A DNA stretch of 60,915 nt, taken from contig JAISBM010000026.1 in NCBI GenBank assembly GCA_031266185.1, forward strand, positions 1 through 60,915, given 5' to 3'. Both the position numbers and the translations under genes were made by a program. The notes below the pieces were generated by a model. The model was given only the letters and a program-made list of their open reading frames with translations. It had not been told where the DNA came from and ran no database searches. Shown one piece after another: positions 34,651 to 44,470 of the stretch (position 1 is the stretch's first letter; every line of letters starts with the position of its first letter). Source of the stretch: Endomicrobium sp. Lineage in GTDB: Bacteria > Elusimicrobiota > Endomicrobiia > Endomicrobiales > Endomicrobiaceae.

Positions 34651-34881
34651 TTACTCTACTACTTCAACAGTTGCTCTCTTGTCAAGCTTTGCAGAAGCCG
34701 AATTTACAATAATTCTTATTGCCTTAATAATCCGTCCCTCTTTACCAATAATCTTACCTCTATCTCCAGCCGCAACTTTAAGTTCTAAAACAGTAGCTTT
34801 TTCTCCAGCAATCTCTTTAACTTCAACTTGGTTAGAATCATCAACTAAAGCTTTCGCAATCATAAGTACTAAATCCCTCAT
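34651..34881 (-). CDS. khpA: KH-domain RNA-binding protein KhpA
   Basis: 76 residues. The single KH domain has the GxxG loop in GDRGKIIGKEGRIIKAIRII. KhpA-type proteins bind RNA with KhpB and influence cell elongation in Firmicutes; the role elsewhere is less clear. Located between rpsP and rimM, its usual place in many phyla. Confidence 0.93.
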   Translation of the reverse strand: MRDLVLMIAKALVDDSNQVEVKEIAGEKATVLELKVAAGDRGKIIGKEGRIIKAIRIIVNSASAKLDKRATVEVVE

Positions 34882-34914
34882 AAATCCTCCTGTTTAAAAC
34901 ATAAACTCACCAAT

Positions 34915-35166
34915 TTATCTATTTTCTATTGTTTGATTTTTCTTTATTAATACAGCAACAGTTTCAGAAGCCTTTGCACCTATACTTAACCAATAATTAA
35001 CTCTATCCATATTAACATTACACTTACTATCTTTAGCTATCGGATCATATTGACCTAAAATTTCAATAGGTTGACCATCCCTTTTTGTTCTTTGGTCAAT
35101 AGCTACAATTTTATAATAAGGTCTTTTTGGTTTGCCACTTCTTTGCAAACGTAAACGCACTGCCAT
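34915..35166 (-). CDS. rpsP: 30S ribosomal protein S16
   Basis: 83 residues from the ATG at 35166. MAVRLRLQRSGKPKRPYYKI is the universal S16 start; GGGGGT lies about eight bases upstream. An earlier start would add unrelated residues. It is the first gene of the rpsP-khpA-rimM-trmD-rplS-rnhB-yraN operon. The next feature upstream is the tRNA-Ser gene on the same strand. Confidence 0.96.
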   Translation of the reverse strand: MAVRLRLQRSGKPKRPYYKIVAIDQRTKRDGQPIEILGQYDPIAKDSKCNVNMDRVNYWLSIGAKASETVAVLIKKNQTIENR

Positions 35167-35341
35167 CTTAAATACCCCCATAAATACCAACATACAACAA
35201 CCCTACAAATAGTAAATAGTTTAGTTATAGAATTAAGGCAGGATTATATATATCTTCTTATCTGCCATCCTATCTTTTGAGAACAACTATAACACATTTA
35301 CACAATTTGTGCAAGTGCACATTACATACAATATATTAAAA

Positions 35342-35433
35342 CGGAGGGGGAGAGATTCGAACTCTCGGTACGGACCTTCATCCGTACACCGGTTTAGCAA
35401 ACCAGCGCACTAGACCAACTATGCGACCCCTCC
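35342..35433 (-). tRNA. tRNA-Ser (anticodon GCU)
   Basis: 92 nt. The acceptor stem is GGAGGGG / CCCCTCC. The anticodon loop TTGCTAA (anticodon GCT) sits on a CTGGT / ACCGG stem. There is a long variable arm (GTACGGA ... TCCGTAC), as in class II tRNAs, and a T arm GAGAGTTCGAATCTCTC. The discriminator is G and CCA is not encoded. It decodes AGU/AGC. Confidence 0.97.
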
Positions 35434-35452
35434 ATATTTTAAATTGTCAGAA

Positions 35453-35481
35453 ATTATACTAAAAAATATTACACATTGCAA
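35453..35481 (-). promoter_or_regulatory. promoter of tRNA-Ser
   Basis: On the minus strand TTGCAA and TATAAT are separated by exactly 17 bp, and the -10 ends about 20 bp before the tRNA 5' end. A clear sigma-70-type promoter that may also read into rpsP. Confidence 0.75.
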
Positions 35482-35544
35482 TAAATTTACAATTATTTGT
35501 ACAATATATTTATTGGTTGTCAGGTTTGTCAAAAAGAGGCTAAG

Positions 35545-36420
35545 ATGAACTTAATTGATGGTAAAAAGATATCTTATGAAAAAAGAATTGAAATTGAAAA
35601 AAGAATTGAAAAAATTAAACAACAAACTAGTAAGGTTCCAGGGTTAGCAACAATTCTAGTTGGAAACAATCCTGCAAGTCAAGTATACATTAAATCTAAA
35701 ATTAAAGCCTGTAAAGATGTTGGTATTAAATCTTTTCATCATACTTTGCATGAAAACACATCTATAGAAAACATCAGTGCATTGATAAAAGATTTAAACA
35801 ATAATCAAGAAGTCGACGGTATTTTATTACAACTTCCTCTACCAAATAATCAAGATGCACAAGATTGTATTAACGCTATCAACCCATTAAAAGATGTAGA
35901 TGGACTACATCCTTTTAATGCGGGTTTACTTAACCTTTCAAAAAGTTGGGATGAAATTATAGAAAAAAATATTTTAGTTTCTTGCACTCCACTTGGTGTT
36001 ATACATATGCTACAAATGTCTAACATAAGTATAACCGGTAAGACGGCAGTTGTTATAGGAAGATCTAATCTTGTTGGCAAACCTGTCTCTATGTTGCTAC
36101 TAGCAAATAATGCAACTATAATAATGGCTCACTCAAAGACCAACAATTTAAAAAACTTATGTAAAAATGCAGATATAATAGTTGCAGCTATTGGGAAACC
36201 AAAATTTGTAAATAAAGACTTTATAAAAGATGGCGCAGTAGTCATTGATGTTGGAATTAATAGAACGCCAGACGGTTTATGCGGCGATGTGGATTTTGAT
36301 TCTGTTAAAGATATGAACATAAATATAACACCAGTACCAGGTGGTGTTGGCCCTATGACAATAACAATGCTTTTAGAAAACACTTTAAAAGCATTTAATA
36401 ATAAAATAAATCGTAATTAG
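35545..36420 (+). CDS. folD: bifunctional methylene-THF dehydrogenase / methenyl-THF cyclohydrolase
   Basis: About 291 residues from the ATG at 35545 (AGAGG about six bases upstream); a farther upstream start would add a spurious Cys-rich leader. FolD signatures are ATILVGNNPASQVYIKSKIK, with the active-site Lys, EVDGILLQLPLP, PLKDVDGLHPFN and the nucleotide loop GRSNLVGKPVS, then ITPVPGGVGPMTITMLLENT. It supplies one-carbon units. Functionally it connects with the gcv genes at 27-30 kb, since glycine cleavage gives methylene-THF. Confidence 0.96.
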   Translation: MNLIDGKKISYEKRIEIEKRIEKIKQQTSKVPGLATILVGNNPASQVYIKSKIKACKDVGIKSFHHTLHENTSIENISALIKDLNNNQEVDGILLQLPLPNNQDAQDCINAINPLKDVDGLHPFNAGLLNLSKSWDEIIEKNILVSCTPLGVIHMLQMSNISITGKTAVVIGRSNLVGKPVSMLLLANNATIIMAHSKTNNLKNLCKNADIIVAAIGKPKFVNKDFIKDGAVVIDVGINRTPDGLCGDVDFDSVKDMNINITPVPGGVGPMTITMLLENTLKAFNNKINRN

Positions 36421-36520
36421 AAGATATTTCAAGCCGACAACTGCAGAAACTGAACTATTCATAAGTTAGTAAAAAATAGCTTTTAAGTATTAATTACAAA
36501 TGATCTATTTTGGAGAAATA

Positions 36521-37312
36521 ATGAATTTTAATTTCATATTAACTTTTTTTTTACCACTAGTTGCAGGTCTTATGTATTTTTTTATGGCATTTCAAGTAAA
36601 GCGTACAAGTAAGTTTCGTTCTATAATGTTTGGAGAAATCGGATTTAGAAAACTTGAAACTGCTTTTATATTATTTGGCATTTACTTTATTACACGTCCA
36701 CTACAAAACATTTTAGGATCTCATCCTTGGCCTTTAATAATCAATTGTACAAGGCAATTTTTTTTAATGGCTGTTATTTCGCCTTCTATTCTTGTGGCTA
36801 TTTTTCATTGGGTACCAACACCAAGCGGAGCACCACATTCAAGCAAATTTGCAGCTTATACAATAGGCGTATTAATGGGTATTATATTTGCTCTTATAAA
36901 TAGTATTGCTGTAACTGAGTCAAAAATTATATCCATTTGGGGTAATATTACTATTTACGATCCAATATGGTTTCATTCTCAATCTTCAATACAACTTGTG
37001 TTGATACATCTAATTTGCCAGTTTGTTTCGCCAGTAGGTTTTTTGCTTCTTGCTGCAGCTTATGTAAGACATAGAAGGCATAATTATCACCTTACAAACA
37101 TTTATAATTTAATACCTACAAAATGGAGATATCTTGAGGCAAGTCTTATCATATTTGCGTCTTCTTTCATTATAGCAGGAATTGCAGCTATCTCAGGAAG
37201 CTATTATACTTATCTTTGGACTATTTATTTTGTTGGTGCTATTATTTCTGGACTTTTTGAAATGAGAAGTATTAAATTTCCTCCTCGGCAAGCGCCGAAT
37301 GATTTGAAATAA
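36521..37312 (+). CDS. polytopic membrane protein of unknown function
   Basis: About 263 residues from the ATG at 36521, chosen because TGGAG lies five bases upstream. Six to seven hydrophobic segments are seen (about residues 5-22, 40-57, 70-95, 107-130, 160-190, 215-235, 240-255), with a His/Arg-rich loop VRHRRHNYHL after the fifth. No catalytic motif is evident. It may be a receptor-like or transporter-like module, but no family is recognised. It follows folD by 100 bp. Confidence 0.7.
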   Translation: MNFNFILTFFLPLVAGLMYFFMAFQVKRTSKFRSIMFGEIGFRKLETAFILFGIYFITRPLQNILGSHPWPLIINCTRQFFLMAVISPSILVAIFHWVPTPSGAPHSSKFAAYTIGVLMGIIFALINSIAVTESKIISIWGNITIYDPIWFHSQSSIQLVLIHLICQFVSPVGFLLLAAAYVRHRRHNYHLTNIYNLIPTKWRYLEASLIIFASSFIIAGIAAISGSYYTYLWTIYFVGAIISGLFEMRSIKFPPRQAPNDLK

Positions 37313-37315
37313 AAA

Positions 37316-37343
37316 TTGATTTTTAGTATATATTATTTATAAT
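37316..37343 (+). promoter_or_regulatory. promoter and structured leader of the Cys/Lys small protein
   Basis: TTGATT and TATAAT are 16 bp apart. The ~50-nt leader that follows contains two small hairpins (GCGCTTTGCGC and GGGAATTTTTCCC) before the Shine-Dalgarno. Confidence 0.6.
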
Positions 37344-37399
37344 ATGTTTCTGCGCTTTGCGCGAAAAAACAAGGGAATTTTTCCCAAAAGGAGCCAAAC

Positions 37400-37522
37400 A
37401 TGGCTTGTGGATGCGGATGCAAACCAAAAAAGTCAACCGTTAAAAAAAAGATTGTAAAAAAACTAGCATCTAAAACTAAATCGACAAAAAAGAAAACGAC
37501 TGCGAAAAAGAAAGCAAAATAA
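37400..37522 (+). CDS. 40-residue Cys- then Lys-rich small protein
   Basis: Forty residues: MACGCGCKPKKS followed by a Lys/Thr/Ala/Ser-rich tail ending KKKTTAKKKAK. A Shine-Dalgarno (AAGGAG) stands six bases before the ATG, a good promoter lies upstream and a clear terminator directly downstream, so it is a monocistronic gene and very likely real. Three cysteines (C3, C5, C7) suggest metal or cluster binding; the tail resembles that of the lysine-tailed protein at 5341 and would bind nucleic acid. Function unknown. Confidence 0.8.
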   Translation: MACGCGCKPKKSTVKKKIVKKLASKTKSTKKKTTAKKKAK

Positions 37523-37531
37523 AACTAAAAT

Positions 37532-37567
37532 AAAAAAGGCCACCTAGTAAACTAGACGGCCTTTTTT
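37532..37567 (+). terminator. bidirectional rho-independent terminator
   Basis: AAAAAAGGCC pairs with GGCCTTTTTT with an inner CTAGT/ACTAG pairing around a short A-rich loop. It lies between the plus-strand small gene and the minus-strand serS end (37589), so it can serve both. Confidence 0.85.
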
Positions 37568-37588
37568 ATTTTATAGCACTACAACAAT

Positions 37589-38860
37589 TTATTTTTTTGA
37601 TCTAATAATATTAAAATTTGTATATTTACGTAAAACTTCTGGGATTATAACTGAACCATCTTCCTGTTGATAATATTCCAAAACAGCGGCAAAGGTTCTG
37701 CCCACAGCAACACCTGATCCGTTAAGAGTATGCAAGAATTCTTTTTTTTTATCTTTATATTTTATTTTTATGTTCATTCTTCTTGCTTGAAAATCTTTAA
37801 AATTTGAACACGACGAAATTTCTCTATACATCGAGTCCCCTGAAAGCCATACTTCTAAATCATAAGTTTTTGCTGAAGAAAAGCCCATATCGCCAGTAGA
37901 TAAAAGAACTACTCTATAAGGAAGACCTAAGAGTTCTAAAACATGCCCTGCCTCACAAACTAAATTTTCCAATTGCATATCCGAATCTTTAGGAGCTACA
38001 AATTTTACAAGTTCCACTTTATCAAACTGATGATTTCTTATAAGTCCTTTTGTGTCTTTTCCGTAAGTTCCAGATTCCCTTCTAAAACATGCTGAATAAG
38101 AAACAAATTTTTGAGGAAGTTTAGACTCATCAAGCATATCATCTCTATAAATATTTGTAACAGAAACTTCCGCAGTAGGTATTAAATACAAATCATCTTC
38201 ACATTTAAACACATCTTCCTCAAATTTAGGAAGCTGTCCTGTCCCTCTCATGGAAGCACCATTTACAAGATAAGGAGTCATTATTTCTTGGTAACCTTTT
38301 TCTTTGTGTATATCAAGAAAAAAAGAAATGATTGCTCTTTCTAATGCACATCCTTCATTTTTCAATACTACAAAACGCGACCCTGAAATTTTTGACGCTA
38401 CTTCAAAATCTAAAATTCCAAGTTTCTCGCCAATTTCCCAATGATGTTTAGGTTCAAAAGGAAATTCTTTTGGTTTACCAACAAATCTTATAACCTTGTT
38501 GGCCCTTTCGTCTTTGCCTATTGGGACACTACTATCAGGAATATTTGGAAGATTAATCAGAAAGTCTTCTATTTGATTTTCTATCATTAACAACTGTTCT
38601 TCTTGCTGTTGTATCACATTTCTTAACTCGCTTATCTCTTCAAGCAAGTCTAAAGACGGCTCTTTACCTTCTCTTTTAAGATTGCCGATTTTTTCAGATT
38701 CTTCATTTCTTTTAAGTCTTAAAGATTCCATTTCACTTATTACAACTTTTCTTTCTTGATCCCATTTTAAAAGTTGTTCAAAGTCAACATCTTTGTTTCT
38801 AGAAAGCATTGCTTGTTTTACTGCTGCAACATTTTCTCTAATAACCTTTATATCTAACAT
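37589..38860 (-). CDS. serS: seryl-tRNA synthetase
   Basis: 423 residues from the ATG at 38860, where homology starts ([16 protein letters not shown]); GGAG precedes it. The N-terminal coiled-coil arm covers about residues 30-105. Class II core: [36 protein letters not shown] (motif 2) and [20 protein letters not shown] (motif 3). Its cognate tRNA-Ser(GCU) is 2.2 kb away. It lies 11 bp downstream of dnaE. Confidence 0.96.
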   Translation of the reverse strand: MLDIKVIRENVAAVKQAMLSRNKDVDFEQLLKWDQERKVVISEMESLRLKRNEESEKIGNLKREGKEPSLDLLEEISELRNVIQQQEEQLLMIENQIEDFLINLPNIPDSSVPIGKDERANKVIRFVGKPKEFPFEPKHHWEIGEKLGILDFEVASKISGSRFVVLKNEGCALERAIISFFLDIHKEKGYQEIMTPYLVNGASMRGTGQLPKFEEDVFKCEDDLYLIPTAEVSVTNIYRDDMLDESKLPQKFVSYSACFRRESGTYGKDTKGLIRNHQFDKVELVKFVAPKDSDMQLENLVCEAGHVLELLGLPYRVVLLSTGDMGFSSAKTYDLEVWLSGDSMYREISSCSNFKDFQARRMNIKIKYKDKKKEFLHTLNGSGVAVGRTFAAVLEYYQQEDGSVIIPEVLRKYTNFNIIRSKK

Positions 38861-38871
38861 TTTATCTCCAT

Positions 38872-41800
38872 TTATCTCCAATTTGAATAGTGAAGTTCAA
38901 CAGAATCTGTAGTACCTATAGAAGTTTCAACATCATTTATAAATTTATCTGAACATTCCACAAGAAATCCTGTTTCAATGGAAAATTTTCCGTGAACCAA
39001 ATCCTCTAAATCTATAAAAACTTTTGCTTTACCTTTATAGCGTTCAAGAGTTTTCTTTAACTCTTCATTTAAAGTATCGTCATATCTTGTAGTTGAAAGT
39101 TTTATATGAACTTCCCCACTATTAGGAGGAAATTTCTTTTTTGCTTCTTCTAAAGTTATAATATCTTCTACTATAATTTCTGGTTGGCCTTGAGATCCCA
39201 TGAGACTACCTTTTACTACTACAACATTATTAGGAGTAAGGTAGCTGCTAAATTTCTCAAAATTTTTTGGAAAAATTATAACATCAACACTCCCGTGTAA
39301 ATCTTCTATTTTAAGCCTAGCATAAGACTCTTTTTTTGTTTTAGAAATAAGCTTTTTCACAGAAACTATCATGCCTGCTACACGAACAATTTGCGCTGTT
39401 TTAAAATCAACATTTTCTTTGGGTTCAGGAAGTTTGTCTAACCTAAAGTTAGAGTAGGCTACAAGTTCTCTTTTTAAAGGTGTAAGAGGATGCCCGGAAA
39501 GATAAAAACCTAAAACTTCTTTTTCAAAATCTAAAGCTTCAAAAAGATCTAAAGGTTTAGATTTTTGAAGAGAAGATACACTTATAGTGTCTGAACTGTC
39601 AAACAAAAAACCTTGTGCTGAATTTTCATCTTGTTTTATTTTTGAAGCTTTATCTACAGATGAATCTATACTGGCAATTAAATCTGCTCTAATTTGTAAT
39701 TTTTCTTTACCAAAAGAGTCAAAAGTCCCTGCCTTTGCAAGACTTTCAAGTGCTTTTTTATTTGTAGATTTTAAATCAATTTTTTTTAAAAAGTCATCCC
39801 AATCTTTAAACTTTTGATGAACCCCATTTTCCTTTCTTGCCTGTTCTATAGATTCAGTCAAACCTTCTCCAACATTTTTAATCGCAAGAAGACCAAATCT
39901 TATATTTTTACCTTCAATTTTAAATTTTCCATCAGAATATTGTATATCAGGAGGCAACACACTAATGCCAAAAGTACTTGCATCGTCTAAATACATTACC
40001 AGCTTGCTTTCTTCGTTATCTTTAGTTGCAGAACGCCCTATTTCACTGTTAAGCAGTGCTGTTAAATACTCTAAAGAGTAATTTGCTTTTAAATAAGCTG
40101 TCCTATAAGAAACTACGCCGTAAGCAGCAGAATGAGATTTATTAAAACCATACCCTCCAAAAGCTACAATATTGTGAAATATTTTTTCAGATATTTTTTT
40201 ATCAATGCCTTTTTCTTTAGCTCCACTTATAAATTTTTCTCTTTGCTTTTCAATAACTTCTGGAACTTTTTTGCTCATAGCTTTACGTAAAGTGTCTGCT
40301 TCGCCTGGAGTAAACCCTGCTAAAGTCACAGACATTTTCATTACTTGTTCTTGATACAAAATAACACCATAGGTACTTTTTAATATTGGCTCTTGTAGAG
40401 GATGATCATAAACAATCTTAGTTTTTCCATGTTTGCGGTTTACAAAATCATCTAACCTATCAGCCGCCCCACCCATAGGGCCAGGACGGTATAAGGCAAT
40501 TAAAGCTATTATATCATCTATAGAGCTTGGTTTGAGTTTTCTTATCAAGTCACGCACTCCTCTACCTTCAAGTTGAAAAACTCCCATTGTTTTTGCTTCT
40601 TCTAACAGCTGATAAGTTTTATTATCATCTAAAGGAATATCATCTAAATTAAAAATTGGATTATTTTGTTGTATAAATTTAACACAATCATCAATAATTG
40701 TAAGAGTTCTTAATCCTAAAAAGTCAATTTTTAAAAGGCCAAGCTGTGGTAATACAATGCCATCGTACTGAGTTGTGACAATCTCCTTTGATTTTGCAAG
40801 TGGAGAATAATTTGTAATTTCTTCATTTGCTATAACCATACCAGCAGCATGTACACCTGTGTGTCTTTTTAACCCTTCAAGCTTCTGGGAAATAGTTATA
40901 AGTCTTGCAATTTTTTTGTCTGATTTAACAAGTTTAGACAAATCTATTGAAGACTCCAAAGCCTGCTTAATGCTTGTATTGTGAGGAACAAGCTTTGCAA
41001 TATTGTTAGATTCAGCAGGCGTAAAACCCAAAACTCTTGCCACATCTTTTATAACAAGCCTAGCCTGCATTGATCCAAATGTTATAATCTGAGCACACTT
41101 TTCTTCACCATATTTTTGACGCACATATTTTATAACTTCATCTCTACCAAAATCTGCAAAATCTATATCTAAATCAGGCATTGAACGCCTATCTGGATTT
41201 AAAAACCTTTCAAACAACAAGTCGTACTTTAAAGGGCAAATATCTGTTATATCTAAAGTATAGGCAACCATTGAACCTGCTCCAGAACCTCTACCAGGCC
41301 CAACAGAAATTCCATGATCTTTAGAATATTTTACAAAGTCTGCCACTATTAAAAAGTATGAAGCAAATCCCATTCTGTTTATAACAGCAAGCTCTTGCTT
41401 TAATCTTTCTCTATGTTCTTGTTGAATATTTACATATTTTGTTTTAAGACCTTGATTACATAAATATTCAAGATACTCTGAATCAGACTTGTATTCTTTT
41501 GGTACTGGAAATTGTGGTAAGAGTAATTTATCTGTACTTATTTCAAGGTTAGTTTTTTCTGCAATTACTAAAGTATTTTTTATAGCTTCAGGAACATAAG
41601 AAAATGTTTTTATCATATCTTCTGGGCTTCGATAATAAAAAAGATCTGAATTAAACCTTAACCTCTTAGGATCGTCCAACATTTTATTCGTACCTATGCA
41701 AAGTAAAATATCGTGGATTTCAAAATCTTCTTTTCTTAAAAAATGGCAATCGTTTGTAGCAACAAGCGGAATGCCTGTTTTTTTTGATAAATCTAACAGG

Positions 41801-42405
41801 CTAGGTATTATTCTTTGCTGTTCTTCAAGCCCATTATCCATAATTTCTATATAAAAGTTATCTTTACCAAAAATGTCTTGGTACTCCGTAGCTATCTTTT
41901 GAGCCTTCTCATTGTTGTTTTTTAGCAATGCAGTTGCAACTTCTCCAACAATACAACCAGAAAGGACAATTAAGCCTTTACTATACTTTCTTAAAACCTC
42001 TTTATCTACACGAGGCTTATAATAAAATCCCTCAGTAAATCCTATACTAACTATGCGCATAAGATTTTGATATCCTTGAAAATCTTTGGCAAGTAAAATT
42101 AAATGATTGTAGTTGCCACTATCATCAGATATTCTGTCAATGTTTTTATCAAAACGCGATTTTGGTGCAACGTAAATTTCGCAACCTATAATTGGTTTTA
42201 GACCACTTTGTTTTGCAGCCCAATAAAATTCCATAGCACCGTACATATTGCCGTGATCAGTAATAGCAAGAGCGGACATTTTATATTCATTAGCTATTAG
42301 ATTAAATAGGTCCCCAGGATTTCCTTTATCGTCTCTGAGCTTACACGCACCATCCAGCAAAGAATATTCGGTATGGTTATGCAAATGCACAAATTCTTGA
42401 GCCAT
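38872..42405 (-). CDS. dnaE: DNA polymerase III alpha subunit
   Basis: About 1177 residues. Domains in order: PHP (start [29 protein letters not shown]), palm with the catalytic acids in [20 protein letters not shown] near residue 405, fingers, helix-hairpin-helix, an OB domain near residue 1010-1090 ([26 protein letters not shown]) and a C-terminal tau-binding-like tail. No intein is visible. The ATG at 42405 ([10 protein letters not shown]) was preferred over a GTG three codons upstream, with AGGTG before it. Chromosomal replicase; a DnaQ-like exonuclease is present at 6.2 kb. It is followed by serS. Confidence 0.97.
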   Translation of the reverse strand: MAQEFVHLHNHTEYSLLDGACKLRDDKGNPGDLFNLIANEYKMSALAITDHGNMYGAMEFYWAAKQSGLKPIIGCEIYVAPKSRFDKNIDRISDDSGNYNHLILLAKDFQGYQNLMRIVSIGFTEGFYYKPRVDKEVLRKYSKGLIVLSGCIVGEVATALLKNNNEKAQKIATEYQDIFGKDNFYIEIMDNGLEEQQRIIPSLLDLSKKTGIPLVATNDCHFLRKEDFEIHDILLCIGTNKMLDDPKRLRFNSDLFYYRSPEDMIKTFSYVPEAIKNTLVIAEKTNLEISTDKLLLPQFPVPKEYKSDSEYLEYLCNQGLKTKYVNIQQEHRERLKQELAVINRMGFASYFLIVADFVKYSKDHGISVGPGRGSGAGSMVAYTLDITDICPLKYDLLFERFLNPDRRSMPDLDIDFADFGRDEVIKYVRQKYGEEKCAQIITFGSMQARLVIKDVARVLGFTPAESNNIAKLVPHNTSIKQALESSIDLSKLVKSDKKIARLITISQKLEGLKRHTGVHAAGMVIANEEITNYSPLAKSKEIVTTQYDGIVLPQLGLLKIDFLGLRTLTIIDDCVKFIQQNNPIFNLDDIPLDDNKTYQLLEEAKTMGVFQLEGRGVRDLIRKLKPSSIDDIIALIALYRPGPMGGAADRLDDFVNRKHGKTKIVYDHPLQEPILKSTYGVILYQEQVMKMSVTLAGFTPGEADTLRKAMSKKVPEVIEKQREKFISGAKEKGIDKKISEKIFHNIVAFGGYGFNKSHSAAYGVVSYRTAYLKANYSLEYLTALLNSEIGRSATKDNEESKLVMYLDDASTFGISVLPPDIQYSDGKFKIEGKNIRFGLLAIKNVGEGLTESIEQARKENGVHQKFKDWDDFLKKIDLKSTNKKALESLAKAGTFDSFGKEKLQIRADLIASIDSSVDKASKIKQDENSAQGFLFDSSDTISVSSLQKSKPLDLFEALDFEKEVLGFYLSGHPLTPLKRELVAYSNFRLDKLPEPKENVDFKTAQIVRVAGMIVSVKKLISKTKKESYARLKIEDLHGSVDVIIFPKNFEKFSSYLTPNNVVVVKGSLMGSQGQPEIIVEDIITLEEAKKKFPPNSGEVHIKLSTTRYDDTLNEELKKTLERYKGKAKVFIDLEDLVHGKFSIETGFLVECSDKFINDVETSIGTTDSVELHYSNWR

Positions 42406-42612
42406 AAAAAACACCTACTGTTTTAAAATTTTATAATTTGAAAATCTCTCTAAAAACTTAACACTTATCTTTGTCACATCTTCACCTATATTAGTACGTT
42501 AAAAAACTTATCAATATAGCTTTTCCATTTACTTACATTTTTTGTCTTTTAGTATAGGCAACTTCATGACAATCATAAAATATTAGAGTTTTTAGAAAAA
42601 CCCTTGACCTAA

Positions 42613-43765
42613 TTATATCATTTCAGAAAAGAGTTTCTTTAATTTAGGTAAGGAAACAACATCAATATATTTATTCATGCTCCAGCTTTCATCAGACGGA
42701 GTAACAACAAATGAATATTCTGGAAAAATATCTTCAATAGCAAGATAACTACCTTTTGATAAAACTGGAGCATAGGAAGCTTTACACTCAAGCACAAATA
42801 CTTTGTTGGTAATTTTAATAACAAAATCAACTTCAGCTCCTTTTGCAGTTCTATAGTAAAATACCTCTGCATTTGGGTACCCACCCTTTACATTTGAGAG
42901 AACGATCTGTTCCCAAATAGAACCAAAAGAGAGATGGCTTACATCTGCTCAAATGAACGAAGTTCAAGTAAAGTTGCTGTTATTCCTGAGTCAGCCATAT
43001 AAACTTTTAGCGATTTTACTAATCGCTTACCTAGATTAGAGAAATATGGAGAAACTGTTTCCACCATATAAGTGCTTTCTAATAAATCAATGTAACTTTT
43101 CACAGTAACGGAACTAACACCCAAAGAAGCCGCAAGTGCACAGTAGTTAACAACTTGACCATTTATATGGGCTATCATCTTCCAAAGACGACGCATAGTT
43201 GCAGGTGTAAACCCCGACCATTGCAATAAGAAAAGTTGAAATAAAACTTTCACGCCACTCATAAGAAATAGAAAAATCCTTTGCCAATAAACTACGAGGA
43301 AGTGCACCTTTAGAGAAATATTCTTCAATAGTATATTTAGTGTCTAATTCTCTTAACAAAAAAGGCGTCAATCTTTTATACGATATTCTGCCAGCTAACG
43401 ATTCTGAACTTTGTTTTAGCATATCTCTTGAAGCTGAACCTAGTATAAGAAAACTGCCATCTCTATTCCACTTATCTACTAAACTACGTATTAAAGGAAA
43501 AAGCCCTGGCTTTCTTTGAATTTCATCAATACAAATAAGTTTCTCTTCCTGTGATAAAAGAAACCATTCAGGATTATCCAATTTTTGTAAATCCGAAGGA
43601 AGTTCCAAATCCAAATAAGTACTTTTAGGAATTAGGAATTTCTTTAAGAATGTGCTTAGCTAACGTTGATTTTCCGCATTGACGCGGCCCTATAACAGCT
43701 GTGACAGGGAAATTTCGTATACTTTTTATTATATCTGATGTAATTAATCGATCAATATATACCAT
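42613..43765 (-). pseudogene. DUF4143-type AAA ATPase, frameshifted
   Basis: The full protein can be read only by changing frame three times. It starts at 43765 with MVYIDRLITSDIIKSI and Walker A (VIGPRQCGKSTLA), breaks at a tandem ATTCCTA duplication near 43640, continues with Walker B-like ICIDEIQRKPG and GSASRDMLKQSSESLAGRIS, shifts again near 43240 to SYIDLLESTYMVETVSPYFS and KVYMADSGI, shifts near 42955 to SIWEQIVLSNVKGGYPNAEV, and ends with the nuclease-like AEVDFVIKITNKVFVLECK. Members of this family are common in host-associated bacteria. Three frameshifts leave it non-functional. Confidence 0.85.
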
Positions 43766-43786
43766 TTTGATCCTTCTAAAACAATC

Positions 43787-43829
43787 TTACCTAGCAAATT
43801 TAAAATAAAACTTTAAATTTGCTAGGTAA
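43787..43829. promoter_or_regulatory. perfect 18-bp inverted repeat upstream of the DUF4143 pseudogene
   Basis: TTACCTAGCAAATTTAAA and its exact complement are separated by seven bases. It is 22 bp upstream of the pseudogene's start codon and not followed by a T run on the minus strand, so an operator or recombination site is more likely than a terminator. Confidence 0.5.
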
Positions 43830-43965
43830 ATATTATCATGAATACTTTAGAAATAGCAAGCACAAACGTTGAGCGTGTCCTGTAGAATTACTAATACTAT
43901 CTTAATTTTAAGTATTTTATAGTAATAAATATTCTGTACTTATTTTACAAATGGGAGGGGGGGTT

Positions 43966-44145
43966 CTTGAAAATGTCAGAATAAAAGCTGCTCAAAGCAT
44001 TAATACAATTTTTGTTGAAACCTATTGGGAAATTGGCAAATACATTAAGGTGGTAAAATAAAGTCTGAGTGTTGAATATGAACACGGTTCACAATTGCTG
44101 GACAAACTGCCAAAAGTTTATATATCTGACTCAGGAATAACTAAT
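43966..44145 (+). pseudogene. DUF1016 (YhcG-type nuclease) N-terminal remnant joined to a DUF4143 scrap
   Basis: A single frame with one stop reads LENVRIKAAQSINTIFVET, YWEIGKYIKVVK, stop, SLSVEYEHGSQLLDKLPK and then KVYISDSGI. The first parts match the DUF1016 N-terminal domain ('AVNtelv.lYWeIGkyI' and 'yGkqlLekLs'). The last bit matches the DUF4143 motif seen in the neighbouring pseudogene (KVYMADSGI). The start and the PD-(D/E)XK nuclease domain are missing. The remainder of the 43830-44180 gap shows nothing else. Confidence 0.6.
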
Positions 44146-44180
44146 ATAAAAATACTTAACCCAATTTTCACAATAAAAAT

Positions 44181-44469
44181 TTACACTCCATTCCTTGATT
44201 TGTAAATAGTTTGTCCTACTCTTTTGATGTGTTCTTTTAATGCTTGATTGGTTAAATCTTTATACAAAGTCACTGTACATTCTAGCTAAATCTTTGTACG
44301 TAAATGTATTATTTACTTCTATCGCAATATCAATATCTGATCCATTTTTATAGTTTCCCTTTGCACAACTGCCATATAAAATAACTTCCTTTAAACCACT
44401 ATATCTTTTAAATACACTATTTAACGTTACAAGTGTTCGTTCAGATAAGCCATAATTAGACTTAACCAC
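44181..44469 (-). pseudogene. MntA-type nucleotidyltransferase antitoxin, internally deleted
   Basis: The frame from 44469 contains the minimal nucleotidyltransferase motif G33-S34 (LYGSCAKGNYKNGSDIDIAI) with D45 and D47, then stops after 69 residues. The last part of the family, LTNQALKEHIKRVGQTIYKS, continues in another frame down to the stop at 44181. The middle segment that usually supplies the third Asp (D..DLV) is missing, so this looks like a deletion plus frameshift. In MntA/HepT pairs MntA is the antitoxin that AMPylates the HEPN toxin. Confidence 0.75.
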
Positions 44470-44470
44470 A

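Noticed and set aside
35342-35433. MITE as a tRNA-Ser-derived element, because both contain GGTCTAGT
   Set aside because: The match is limited to eight bases of the D arm; no other tRNA features occur in the MITE.
38872-42405. Possible intein or split in dnaE
   Set aside because: The reading frame is continuous, with normal domain order and length and no intein motifs.
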